Part shown: piece after piece, positions 1 through 6,366 of the stretch
How positions within the stretch are numbered: position 1 is the stretch's first letter
Layout: each line of letters opens with the position of its first letter
From: Acidobacteriota bacterium
GTDB lineage: Bacteria > Acidobacteriota > Terriglobia > Terriglobales > Acidobacteriaceae
Reading direction: 5' to 3'
Length of the DNA: 6,671 bases
Assembly: GCA_021811745.1 (NCBI GenBank)
Contig: JAJZNH010000598.1
Coordinates: 1 to 6,671, forward strand
Made by a program: the position numbers and the translations under genes
The notes under the pieces: model-generated
What the model saw: only the letters and a program-made list of their open reading frames with translations
Told to the model about the DNA's origin: nothing
The model's database searches: none

Positions 1-642
1 ATCCAGTTCGATGCCAACTACACCTGGTCGCACGCGCTGGACTTCGGTCAGAACAGTGCGGTAGAAGGCACCACGAACAACTGGTACGATCCGTACAGCA
101 ATGCGCGCATCAACTACGGCAACTCTCCTTGGAACGTTCCCAACCGGTTTGTCGCCTACGCGCTCTACGACTTTCCGAACATGCGCTCCGGCAGTCCCCT
201 CAGGTGGATCGCGAACGGCTGGAGCCTTAACGACAGCTTCCAGATGCAGAACGGCCTGCCCTTCACGGCGGGCGTCAATGGCAAACCCACCGGTGCCATT
301 CAAGGCGATTTGAATGGCTCGGGCGGTAGCGCGCTCATTCCTCAGATCGGTCGCGATACTTACAAATTTCCACGGCGCATCGTCGACGATGCGCGCTTGC
401 AGAAGGACTTTGCATTCGAGGGCGGCCGCATCCTGGAGCTCAGCCTCAACGCTTACAACTTGGCCAACCACCAGAACATTACCGCGTTCAAAGCCACCTA
501 TCTGTACGCCGTTTCAGGGCCCTCGCTCACATACCAGGGCCAAGACGGCGCCAACGCTTTCATGGTGCCCAACGCCGCCAACAACAGCGGCTTCATGTAC
601 ACGCCGCGTCAAATCGAGATCGTTGGGCGCTTCACTTTCTAA
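1..642 (+). CDS. TonB-dependent receptor, Oar-like, C-terminal fragment
   Basis: This is the last 213 residues of an outer-membrane beta-barrel; the frame is open at base 1, so the start, plug and most of the barrel lie outside the window. The fragment reads as alternating polar and aromatic strands (for example IQFDANYTWSHALDFGQNS at the left edge), with a segment near residues 150-160 (ELSLNAYNLANHQN) that resembles the E-x-FNLxNH stretch near the end of the large Oar-like receptors common in Acidobacteria. It ends in GRFTF: a terminal phenylalanine is the usual BAM insertion signal of outer-membrane barrels. Family members normally carry an N-terminal carboxypeptidase-regulatory-like domain and are thought to import large substrates, possibly glycans or peptides; the substrate here cannot be told. 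The in-frame ATG at 181 is internal to the barrel and is not a real start. Confidence is high for an outer-membrane receptor and moderate for the Oar-like subgroup. Confidence 0.85.
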   Translation: MQFDANYTWSHALDFGQNSAVEGTTNNWYDPYSNARINYGNSPWNVPNRFVAYALYDFPNMRSGSPLRWIANGWSLNDSFQMQNGLPFTAGVNGKPTGAIQGDLNGSGGSALIPQIGRDTYKFPRRIVDDARLQKDFAFEGGRILELSLNAYNLANHQNITAFKATYLYAVSGPSLTYQGQDGANAFMVPNAANNSGFMYTPRQIEIVGRFTF

Positions 643-665
643 CCCACGCAAAAATGCCTCTCTCC

Positions 666-691
666 CGCGCGGCGGCTTCGGCCGCCGCGTG
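666..691. terminator. GC-rich hairpin with cUUCGg tetraloop
   Basis: Bases 666-676 pair with 681-691 (11 pairs including one G-U when read on the + strand) around a TTCG loop closed by C-G, which is an exceptionally stable RNA tetraloop. The hairpin starts 23 bases after the receptor stop codon and lies between convergent genes. A pyrimidine-rich stretch follows on the + strand (about 692-700) but there is no clean T run; on the - strand a TTTTT lies several bases beyond the stem. It probably ends the receptor transcript and may serve both directions. The structure is seen directly; the terminator role is inferred. Confidence 0.6.
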
Positions 692-700
692 CCTTTCTCT

Positions 701-754
701 GCAACAAGCCCGCGGTTTGCGGCAAAAGAGGTTTCTTGTTGCGGCCTTCGCCGC
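701..754. terminator. Overlapping inverted repeats between convergent genes
   Basis: Two structures share this stretch. GCAACAAG at 701-708 is perfectly complementary to CTTGTTGC at 735-742, leaving a 26-base interior. A short stem, GCGGC at 741-745 with GCCGC at 750-754, has a CTTC loop. The second stem lies 9 bases beyond the stop codon of the - strand zinc-ribbon gene, and the - strand RNA then reads a CUCUUUUG stretch, so this is a plausible terminator for that gene. The two stems share bases 741-742 and are partly exclusive. The pairing is seen directly; the function is inferred. Confidence 0.4.
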
Positions 755-763
755 GCAGCCGTT

Positions 764-1027
764 CTATTGCGCCGGGCGAAAGCTGATCGTATCGCCATCC
801 AGCCGGTATTCAGCCGAGCATAAATCGCCGCCGCAGATCATGGTTTGGCCGCCGTAGAGTTGCTGGCGCGTGATCAGTCCCATGGTGCCGCAACGCGGGC
901 AGGACATCACCGCTACGTAGGGATTCTGTGCCCGGCCGAGCTTGTCTTGGTTCTCCAGGACAAAAACTGTCCCAGGGTCCATCTTTTCCGGGATCCATTC
1001 TTCAAGGAACTGTAGGTCGGCTGACAT
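764..1027 (-). CDS. Small zinc-ribbon-like protein of unknown function
   Basis: This gene encodes 87 residues with no signal peptide or membrane segment, so a cytoplasmic location is likely. Four cysteines, C43-x2-C46 (SCPRCG) and C65-x4-C70 (ICGGDLC), are separated by 18 residues and would make a single zinc-ribbon-like knuckle. The N-terminal 35 residues are acidic and carry the stretch FLEEWIPEKMDPGT. The start at 1027 was chosen because GGAGG (complement of 1033-1037) sits 5 bases upstream. The frame stays open to an ATG at 1192, and another ATG lies at 1039, but neither has a comparable ribosome binding site and the upstream extension looks like noncoding translation. The gene is separated from the transglycosylase gene by 227 bases on the same strand and converges on the receptor gene. 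I do not recognise a named family. Four conserved-looking cysteines and a good ribosome binding site argue that it is real; a role in protein or nucleic-acid binding is only a guess. Confidence 0.72.
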   Translation of the reverse strand: MSADLQFLEEWIPEKMDPGTVFVLENQDKLGRAQNPYVAVMSCPRCGTMGLITRQQLYGGQTMICGGDLCSAEYRLDGDTISFRPAQ

Positions 1028-1032
1028 CCTGC

Positions 1033-1037
1033 CCTCC
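1033..1037 (-). promoter_or_regulatory. Shine-Dalgarno site of the zinc-ribbon gene
   Basis: On the - strand GGAGG lies 5 bases before the ATG at 1027. It is one of the few clear ribosome binding sites in the window, and it decides the start of the small zinc-ribbon gene in favour of 1027 over the in-frame ATGs at 1039 and 1192. Confidence 0.65.
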
Positions 1038-1116
1038 ATCAAGGTGAGATTGACAGAGCCGCGCAAACAATCCTCGCTCAGCTCCGTTTTCTTCAAACAG
1101 CAGGGTGCGAATGGCA

Positions 1117-1140
1117 ACCGAAGGCTCAAGAGCCTCCGGT
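1117..1140. repeat. Inverted repeat in the gap after the transglycosylase gene
   Basis: ACCG (1117-1120) pairs with CGGT (1137-1140) and AGGCTC (1122-1127) with GAGCCT (1130-1135), with one A-C mismatch between the two stem parts and a two-base AA apex (a four-base loop in practice). It lies about 115 bases beyond the transglycosylase stop codon and about 90 bases before the zinc-ribbon start, both on the - strand. No T run follows on either strand. It could be a factor-assisted terminator or processing hairpin separating the two genes. The rest of 1028-1254 shows no supported gene and no convincing promoter. Confidence 0.35.
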
Positions 1141-1254
1141 CAAGCTCAGTGTTGCCGGAGACCGTTCCTGAAGTCAACGAGAATCGGCTCAAGGGAGTGG
1201 CGAATAGGATTCCCCACGGCCGGGCTTGGCGGACCAGCCTTCGCTGCCCCTGCT

Positions 1255-3627
1255 TCAGCGCAGTGGGAGCCTCGCCGTCGCAGGAAGAGAAGCCGCCGTT
1301 TCGTTGCCGCGCGCCCCGGCATATTCGTCGATGGCCCTGTAGGTCTCTTCGTTGCGCAGGACGGCTTCAACGTAATTGCGGGTCTGCGTAAAGGGAATCG
1401 ATTCCACAAATTCGTCGATGCCGCTATAGGGTCCGTGTGCCCGCCAATCCACAACGCGATAGTCGCCGGCGTTATACGCCGCCAGCGCATAGGCCGGCAC
1501 TCCGCCGAACTCGTCCAGCATCTGCCGCAAGTAGCGGGTCCCAAGACGGATATTGATCTCCGGGTCGAGCAGTTGGAATGTCCGGAAATAGCGCATGCCT
1601 TCTTCGCGCGCCATCTTGCGGCCCACCCTGGGCAGCAACTGCATCAACCCGTAGGCGTGCGCGTAGGAGACGGCGGAGGGATTGAACTCCGATTCCTGGC
1701 GGATGAGTGAGGCAACAAGATAAGGATCGAGGCCGTTCTTCTTTGACGCGGCGACAATCGTGTTCCACCAGGGCGTGGGATACAACATCTTCCAGTAAAC
1801 CAGCGGGATGGACTGGAAGGAAGCCGTGGAGGCATAGGGCACGGCGCGTTTGATTGCGCGCAGGGCGAGAAAATACTCGCCGTAGGAGGAGTAGATCTGA
1901 GCCTCGACGAGCGCACTCCATCTGGATGCGCCGGGATCGGCGGCAATCTCGCGTGGAATATACTCGTTCAGGCCCGCGTTGGCCAGCAGGCGAGCCATCG
2001 CCAGGTGGGGGCTGTTCATCGGGAAACTTGTCTCCAGCTGCGGGACCCGTTGCGTCCGAAAGTGGTCCAGCTGCGGCGACACGACCGGTTCGGTGTGGCC
2101 CAGCGCCGCTAGTTGGTCTCTGGCCATCTGCGCATAAAAGTAGTGCGGGTAGGCGCGGATGATGGCGCGGTAGTTGGCTGCCGCCAGTGCCGGTGCGTGG
2201 TCCAGGGTCTGGTAGAGCCGGCCTTGCCAATAAAGCGCCGAGACTGTGTCCGTCGCCGTCGGATAGAGGCGGATCTGCGCCGCGAACAACCGCGCGGCCT
2301 GGCGATCCTGACCCAGCCGGTAGGTCAGCCAGCCCGCGCGCCAATGCGCCGTCGCGGCATACTTATAGGCCGGAAAATGCTCGGCCAGATAGAGATAGTA
2401 CTGGATCGCCGTTGGATAGTCGCGGCGCAGTAGGTACATGTTGCCGCTGGAAAACAGCGCCTCGGCCAGCCATTCGCTGTACGGAAAGCGAGCCTCCATC
2501 TCGGTCACAATGCGCTGCTGATTGCTGGTGTCGCTGCGGTCCCTGGCCAGCTCTATGAGCAGATAAAGCCGCCGCGCGCCGCTTTCATTGTTGGTATCGG
2601 GCAGCGCCTCGGCTGCCGCCCAGGTAAGCCTCCCAAGGTGTAATTCGCAGGCCGCTTCAGCCACCGCAAATCCCTCGCGCTCCTGCGCACCAAGCTCCGG
2701 TGCATGCGCCAGAACGCGGTACTGCGCGGCGGCTGCGGCGTACCGTCCTGCTCGGTAGTAGGCGTCGCCCAGGCTGCGCAGATCGGCCACGGTGAGGGCA
2801 GATTCCGCGCCCAAGTCCGTGATTCGCTGGCGGGCGACCCGCGCCTGTGCCGTCAGGGGATGGCTGAGCAACAGACGCCGGAAGATGGCCACGGCTATCT
2901 GCTTACGCCCCATGGCCAACTCGACCTGCCCTTCGGCCAGCTGGTAGCCGGGACGTTCCACGGCCGCCGTGCCTTGGCCGCGCAGCAAGGCTTCCCGTGC
3001 GCCTGTCGGGTTGTTCATGGCCAGCAGAACGTCGGCCTCCAGTTCCGGCGCCTTGGCGTCGAAGATGCTGTCTGGATAGCGCCGAACAAAGCCCCGGAGC
3101 AAGGCTGCGGCGGCGCCATTGTCTCCGGCCTCAAAGCTGGCCTCGGCGCCCAGAAAGTCTGCGTAGTCGGCAAGAGCCCCCCCATAGTGCCGCGCCCGGC
3201 GCAGATTCATCTCGGCCGCCGCATAGTGCCCGTCGAGGAGGTATGCGTGGCCTAATGCCAGATAAGCTGCCGCCGCGGCATCGCCTGTGTGCCGGCGCGC
3301 ATACGCGCTTACCGCGGCATAGGCCGCCGGAGTACGGAGCGTGGCCAGCCGCTGCGCCATGGGCCGCAGCTCGGCCGTAGCCTCATAGGCCCGGCGAATC
3401 CGGGCCGTCCGCGCCCTTTGTTCCGCTTCGCTTGCCCACCTCCGCTGCCGGATGCGGGCCCTCTCTTTCTCCTGCCTGGTCCTGGTTTGAGAGGAATAGG
3501 GAACAGCCGATCCTGGATTGGTGGCAGTTTGCCCTGCAACCGGCAACAGAACCATGAGCGATGAAAGCAGAGTCGACAGGCCTCGCGCCGTCTGGCGAAC
3601 AAAAAAATGGGAAAACCGCAACGTCAT
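1255..3627 (-). CDS. Soluble lytic murein transglycosylase, Slt70-like, with TPR domain
   Basis: This exported enzyme of 790 residues should cleave the MurNAc-GlcNAc bond of peptidoglycan, releasing 1,6-anhydro-muropeptides. Residues 1-35 form a signal peptide: a basic start, a hydrophobic run LSTLLSSLMVLLPVAG, then a small-residue cleavage region. Residues about 47-80 are strongly Arg/Glu-rich. Residues about 85-590 are alanine- and tyrosine-rich helical pairs typical of TPRs, such as the YLALGHAYLLDGHYAAAE and SLGDAYYRAGRYAAAAAQY units; this corresponds to the superhelical ring of E. coli Slt. The GH23 domain spans about 612-770, with catalytic Glu645 in LIRQESEFNP, then GLMQLLP at 660-666, AAYNAG at 716-721 and the closing NYVEAVL segment at 751-757. 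At 790 residues it is longer than E. coli Slt (about 645), the extra length lying in the TPR part. The start at 3627 gives a complete signal peptide, although only a weak GAAG precedes it. The gene is divergent from the sigma factor gene. No frameshift or lost catalytic residue is seen. Confidence 0.93.
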   Translation of the reverse strand: MTLRFSHFFVRQTARGLSTLLSSLMVLLPVAGQTATNPGSAVPYSSQTRTRQEKERARIRQRRWASEAEQRARTARIRRAYEATAELRPMAQRLATLRTPAAYAAVSAYARRHTGDAAAAAYLALGHAYLLDGHYAAAEMNLRRARHYGGALADYADFLGAEASFEAGDNGAAAALLRGFVRRYPDSIFDAKAPELEADVLLAMNNPTGAREALLRGQGTAAVERPGYQLAEGQVELAMGRKQIAVAIFRRLLLSHPLTAQARVARQRITDLGAESALTVADLRSLGDAYYRAGRYAAAAAQYRVLAHAPELGAQEREGFAVAEAACELHLGRLTWAAAEALPDTNNESGARRLYLLIELARDRSDTSNQQRIVTEMEARFPYSEWLAEALFSSGNMYLLRRDYPTAIQYYLYLAEHFPAYKYAATAHWRAGWLTYRLGQDRQAARLFAAQIRLYPTATDTVSALYWQGRLYQTLDHAPALAAANYRAIIRAYPHYFYAQMARDQLAALGHTEPVVSPQLDHFRTQRVPQLETSFPMNSPHLAMARLLANAGLNEYIPREIAADPGASRWSALVEAQIYSSYGEYFLALRAIKRAVPYASTASFQSIPLVYWKMLYPTPWWNTIVAASKKNGLDPYLVASLIRQESEFNPSAVSYAHAYGLMQLLPRVGRKMAREEGMRYFRTFQLLDPEINIRLGTRYLRQMLDEFGGVPAYALAAYNAGDYRVVDWRAHGPYSGIDEFVESIPFTQTRNYVEAVLRNEETYRAIDEYAGARGNETAASLPATARLPLR

Positions 3628-3709
3628 ATCTTCAACATTATTCTGCTTTGACGCAGCAGCGGCGCCGGAGTACCACCGCCGTTACCCACCGCCCCCTTCC
3701 ATCCCAGGC

Positions 3710-3739
3710 TTGGTCTACTGCCCGGCGGTCGATTACACT
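3710..3739 (+). promoter_or_regulatory. Possible sigma-70-type promoter for the sigma/anti-sigma operon
   Basis: TTGGTC (3710-3715) and TACACT (3734-3739) are spaced by 18 bases and lie about 65 bases upstream of the sigma factor ATG. The match is only 3/6 and 4/6 to the housekeeping consensus. No clear ECF-type motif (GGAAC near -35) was found in 3628-3803, so autoregulation by the sigma factor cannot be supported from sequence. The rest of this 176-base divergent region holds no gene I can support. Confidence 0.25.
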
Positions 3740-3803
3740 CTTTGGTGACTATCTTGGCAAAGCAAACTCCGACGGCTTAAGGTTTTTCCAGCAACCAACG
3801 CTC

Positions 3804-4430
3804 ATGTCGACCATCCAATCAATTGCAGGAAAGAGCGATCGGCACCCCGACGAGATCCTGGTAGAAAGGGTCCGTGGGGGGGATGTTGCGGCCTATGATG
3901 CGCTCGTCCGCAAATACGAGCGGCAGATCTTCCGTATTGCGCAGAACGTTACGCAACACCGCGAAGATGCCGAAGACGTGATGCAGGACGCGTTTCTGAA
4001 GGCCTACGAAAAGCTCGACCAGTTTCAGGGGAATGCGAAGTTTTACACATGGCTGGTGCGAATCGCAGTCAACGAAAGCCTGATGCGGCTGCGCAAGCGG
4101 CGCGCCGGCAAGATGGTTTCGATCGACGAGGACCTGGAAACCGAGGAGGGCACTGTCCCCCGCGACTTGGCCGACTGGGCTCCCAACCCCGAGCAGAACT
4201 ACAATCAGGCCGAGCTGGCCGAGATCTTGCGCAAGACCATCCAGGGGCTGCCGCAAGGCTTTCGCCTTGTCTTTGTCCTGCGCGACGTGGAAGGCCTCTC
4301 CACCGAAGAAACTGCGGAGGCCCTGGGCCTCAGCGTACCAGCCGTCAAATCGCGCCTGCTGCGCGCCCGGTTGCAATTGCGCGAGCGCCTCAGCCGCTAC
4401 TTTCACAGGAACATGGGGGCTGAGAAATGA
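3804..4430 (+). CDS. ECF (RpoE-like) RNA polymerase sigma factor
   Basis: This 208-residue extracytoplasmic-function sigma factor should direct RNA polymerase to a stress-type regulon. Sigma region 2 spans about residues 28-100: ALVRKYERQIFRIA (region 2.1), then DAEDVMQDAFLKAYEKL at 55-71 (region 2.2) and FYTWLVRIAVNESLMRLRKRR at 80-100 (regions 2.3-2.4, -10 recognition). An acidic linker follows at about 106-135. Sigma region 4 spans about 138-196 and contains LPQGFRLVFVLRDVEGLS and the helix-turn-helix TAEALGLSVPAVKSRLLRAR that reads the -35 element. Length and layout fit a simple two-domain ECF factor. The frame is open back to 3561, but that stretch is antisense to the transglycosylase signal-peptide region and looks noncoding, so the ATG at 3804 is preferred; no strong ribosome binding site precedes it. 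The stop overlaps the anti-sigma start as ATGA. Confidence is high for ECF sigma; the regulon is unknown. Confidence 0.93.
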   Translation: MSTIQSIAGKSDRHPDEILVERVRGGDVAAYDALVRKYERQIFRIAQNVTQHREDAEDVMQDAFLKAYEKLDQFQGNAKFYTWLVRIAVNESLMRLRKRRAGKMVSIDEDLETEEGTVPRDLADWAPNPEQNYNQAELAEILRKTIQGLPQGFRLVFVLRDVEGLSTEETAEALGLSVPAVKSRLLRARLQLRERLSRYFHRNMGAEK

Positions 4431-4666
4431 CCTGCAGAGAGTTTCTCGACCTTCTCGACGATCTGATCGACGAATCCCTCGCCGCTGAAACCCGCGCCGA
4501 GGTTGAGCAGCACCTGCACAAGTGCGGCCACTGCGAGGTGATCTTCAACACCACCCGCAAGACCATTGAAATCTACCGCTCCCACGAGCTCTATGAGCTC
4601 CCTCCCGCGGTCAACGACCGGCTGCACGCGGCCATCATGGCGCGCTGTAAAGCCAAGCGTTGCTGA
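4427..4666 (+). CDS. ZAS-type (zf-HC2) anti-sigma factor, soluble
   Basis: This 79-residue protein very likely binds and inhibits the sigma factor encoded just upstream. It carries the zinc-binding anti-sigma motif H29-x3-C33-x2-C36 with an upstream C3 as fourth ligand candidate, in the order expected for the family. The first 20 residues (CREFLDLLDDLIDESL) form the usual amphipathic helix. Residues 43-73 are a charged helical tail that may wrap the sigma factor. There is no transmembrane segment, so it acts in the cytoplasm, unlike RseA-type membrane anti-sigmas. Two further cysteines, C74 and C79, lie at the very C-terminus, and C79 is the last residue. The ATG overlaps the sigma stop codon (ATGA at 4427-4430), so translation is coupled and the two proteins should be made together. 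Redox control by zinc release, as in RsrA, is possible but inferred. Confidence is high for family and partner, low for the signal sensed. Confidence 0.9.
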   Translation: MTCREFLDLLDDLIDESLAAETRAEVEQHLHKCGHCEVIFNTTRKTIEIYRSHELYELPPAVNDRLHAAIMARCKAKRC

Positions 4667-4681
4667 GTCCCGCGCGCTCAT

Positions 4682-4700
4682 CCTTCCCTGTCCCGGAAGG
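4682..4700 (+). repeat. Short hairpin after the anti-sigma gene
   Basis: CCTTCC (4682-4687) pairs with GGAAGG (4695-4700) around a seven-base loop, 15 bases beyond the anti-sigma stop codon. No T run follows. It may stabilise the mRNA 3' end or contribute to termination, but the stem is short and the call is weak. Confidence 0.3.
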
Positions 4701-4739
4701 CCCTCACGCAAAGAGTAGAGCAACCGCACATCCTTCGGT

Positions 4740-4770
4740 CTCGCAAGCCGCACTTTTTGCGGCTTGCGAG
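4740..4770. terminator. Perfect 13-bp inverted repeat between convergent genes
   Basis: CTCGCAAGCCGCA (4740-4752) is perfectly complementary to TGCGGCTTGCGAG (4758-4770) with the five-base loop CTTTT. It lies 73 bases after the anti-sigma stop and 42 bases after the carboxypeptidase stop read on the other strand, so it is well placed as a bidirectional terminator. Neither flank has a U tract, which is atypical for an intrinsic terminator, so it may instead be a dispersed palindromic element or act with a termination factor. The symmetry is seen directly; the role is inferred. Confidence 0.55.
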
Positions 4771-4812
4771 CCTCAGCATGACCGCGCGCCGATGTCGCCA
4801 AGTCCAAAGACG

Positions 4813-6366
4813 CTAGGGCTTGCTGTACATCTCCATTACGTCCTTGCGCAAGGCGATGCGGCTGGCCTGGCGGCTATAAAACATGTGACCGCCGGGATAC
4901 TCGTGCACCGACACCCGCGTGGGATCGCCCATCACCGGCATCTCGTTGACCGTGAGCACAGACCCCATGAAGGGACACACCAAATCGTTCCAGCCGTGTG
5001 CGATCACCACGCGTAGATTGGGATCGGCTGCAACCGCCTGCCGCAGTTGCGTCACCGAACCTGCGCGCTCAGCGGCCCCGCGATCCCACATGCGATTCAC
5101 GTCGTATGAAAGCGTGTTGTAGCGCGCGTCTACCTTCCACCCCACGGTCTGCGTCAGAAAATTGACCATGGCCGAGGTCAGCGGCGCAATCACGCTGGCC
5201 AGGATAGGATCGTTCGCTTCTTGAAGCGGCGCATAGGGAAAGGGATCGAACGAGGTCACGTTCGAATCGTAGGCCGAGCCGATCTTGCCTTGCTCCCGGT
5301 GCACCTCCCGCACATAGGCCTCTGCATCGAGCCTGCCTCCTGACTCCTTGACGAAAGTCGGATCGAGCCCCGTCATCTCTGTTACGCGCTGAATCATCGC
5401 CTGGGTGGCCGCGGGATCGGAGTAGCCCTTGATCAGCGTCGTCGCATAGTCACCCTCGGTGTAGGCGATCACCGGCGCCATCGCCTCTGGCGTCAGCTTG
5501 TGCTCGCGCTCCAGGTGCGCCGCCACGATGGAGGGCAACGTCATCATCCAGGGCAGCGGCGACACATCCCCGTGCTGGCTGATGGTGGGATTCAGATACG
5601 GCGAAATCAACACCAGGCCGTTCATGGCCACACCCAGTTGCGACTGGAGATAGTAGGTTACGCGCGGCCCGCGAAAACCCCCGTAGCTCTCGCCCACCAG
5701 GTACTTCCGCGAATCCAGACGGCCATTCTTGACCAGCCAGTCATAGATCACGCGCGATAGATAGTGAATGTCTGGAACCGTGCTGTAGAACAGCTTCTTG
5801 GCCTGCGCCTGGGGAACTAGAGACCGGCTGAACCCCGTGCCGATGGGATCGATAAATACCAGGTCGGTAAAATTCAGCCACGTGCCCTGATTGTCGGTCA
5901 GCGTCAGCGGTTCTGAGGGGCTCTCACCTGGGTCGCCGAACGCCAGATGCTTGGGTCCGATGGCGCCGAAGTTCAAAAACACACTCGATGCCCCCGGCCC
6001 CCCATTCAGCGCAAAGGTTACAGGGCGGTTCGCGCCGGGCATGGTGTACGAGGTGATGACCACCTGGCCTACCTCCTTGCCGCTTTCGTCGCGCACCGGC
6101 CATGCGCCCACGGTCACCGTGTAGTGGAGCGTCTTGCCGTCAAGCTGCATGCTCTGCTCCACGTGCGCGGGCGGCGGTAAGGGAGGCAGCTTCAATTCTG
6201 ACGACGCCTTTTCGGCGGCGGGCTTCTTATCCGCCGTGGTCTTGGCGGACGGCGCGGACTTGCCGCTCTGCGCGCCGGCGCGCGCCACGGGCAACGAAAG
6301 GCAAATCAGGGCGCACACCGCAACCGCGAGGCGTCCACGGAGGTTTGGAATGAGTTGGGTGTCCAT
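4813..6366 (-). CDS. Secreted serine carboxypeptidase, peptidase family S10
   Basis: This 517-residue exported peptidase should remove C-terminal residues from peptides outside the cytoplasm. Residues 1-32 are a signal peptide (hydrophobic LAVAVCALICLSLPVA, cleavage after AGA), followed by an Ala/Lys/Pro-rich linker to about residue 67. The S10 alpha/beta-hydrolase fold follows: oxyanion-hole motif NGGPGASS at 121-128, nucleophile Ser227 in GESYGG, catalytic Asp461 in HGWNDLVCPF and His494 in YPGGHMFY. Motifs PIGTGFS and GLVLISPYL also fit the family. The triad is intact and the length is usual for the bacterial members. The start at 6366 is preferred because it gives a compact signal peptide; the in-frame ATG at 6405 would add 13 residues and shorten the divergent promoter region. 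Neither has a strong ribosome binding site. It is divergent from the cyclophilin gene (69 bases between starts) and convergent with the anti-sigma gene. Its natural substrate is unknown. Confidence 0.93.
   Translation of the reverse strand: MDTQLIPNLRGRLAVAVCALICLSLPVARAGAQSGKSAPSAKTTADKKPAAEKASSELKLPPLPPPAHVEQSMQLDGKTLHYTVTVGAWPVRDESGKEVGQVVITSYTMPGANRPVTFALNGGPGASSVFLNFGAIGPKHLAFGDPGESPSEPLTLTDNQGTWLNFTDLVFIDPIGTGFSRSLVPQAQAKKLFYSTVPDIHYLSRVIYDWLVKNGRLDSRKYLVGESYGGFRGPRVTYYLQSQLGVAMNGLVLISPYLNPTISQHGDVSPLPWMMTLPSIVAAHLEREHKLTPEAMAPVIAYTEGDYATTLIKGYSDPAATQAMIQRVTEMTGLDPTFVKESGGRLDAEAYVREVHREQGKIGSAYDSNVTSFDPFPYAPLQEANDPILASVIAPLTSAMVNFLTQTVGWKVDARYNTLSYDVNRMWDRGAAERAGSVTQLRQAVAADPNLRVVIAHGWNDLVCPFMGSVLTVNEMPVMGDPTRVSVHEYPGGHMFYSRQASRIALRKDVMEMYSKP

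Noticed and set aside
181..642. ATG at 181 as the start of a separate 153-residue gene
   Set aside because: The frame continues upstream to base 1 with the same receptor-like barrel sequence, so the ATG is internal.
1028..1192. N-terminal extension of the zinc-ribbon protein to an ATG at 1192
   Set aside because: The extension has no recognisable features, and a strong GGAGG site points to the ATG at 1027.
1105..1710. 201-residue open frame on the + strand opposite the transglycosylase 3' end
   Set aside because: It overlaps the GH23 catalytic domain coding region antisense, shows no recognisable motif and has no ribosome binding site.
2704..3255. 183-residue open frame on the + strand within the transglycosylase gene
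   Set aside because: It is an antisense shadow of the TPR-coding region, with Gly/Arg-rich composition and no domain.
3751..3775. TTGGCA-containing stretch as a sigma-54 promoter upstream of the sigma factor
   Set aside because: The GC element at the correct -12 spacing (TTGC) is missing.
3561..3803. In-frame 81-residue N-terminal extension of the sigma factor
   Set aside because: It is antisense to the transglycosylase signal-peptide region, has no sigma-like sequence, and the conserved region 2 starts soon after the ATG at 3804.
3819..4406. 195-residue open frame on the - strand opposite the sigma factor
   Set aside because: It is a shadow of a clear sigma factor gene in GC-rich DNA, where the opposite strand often stays open; its translation shows no domain.
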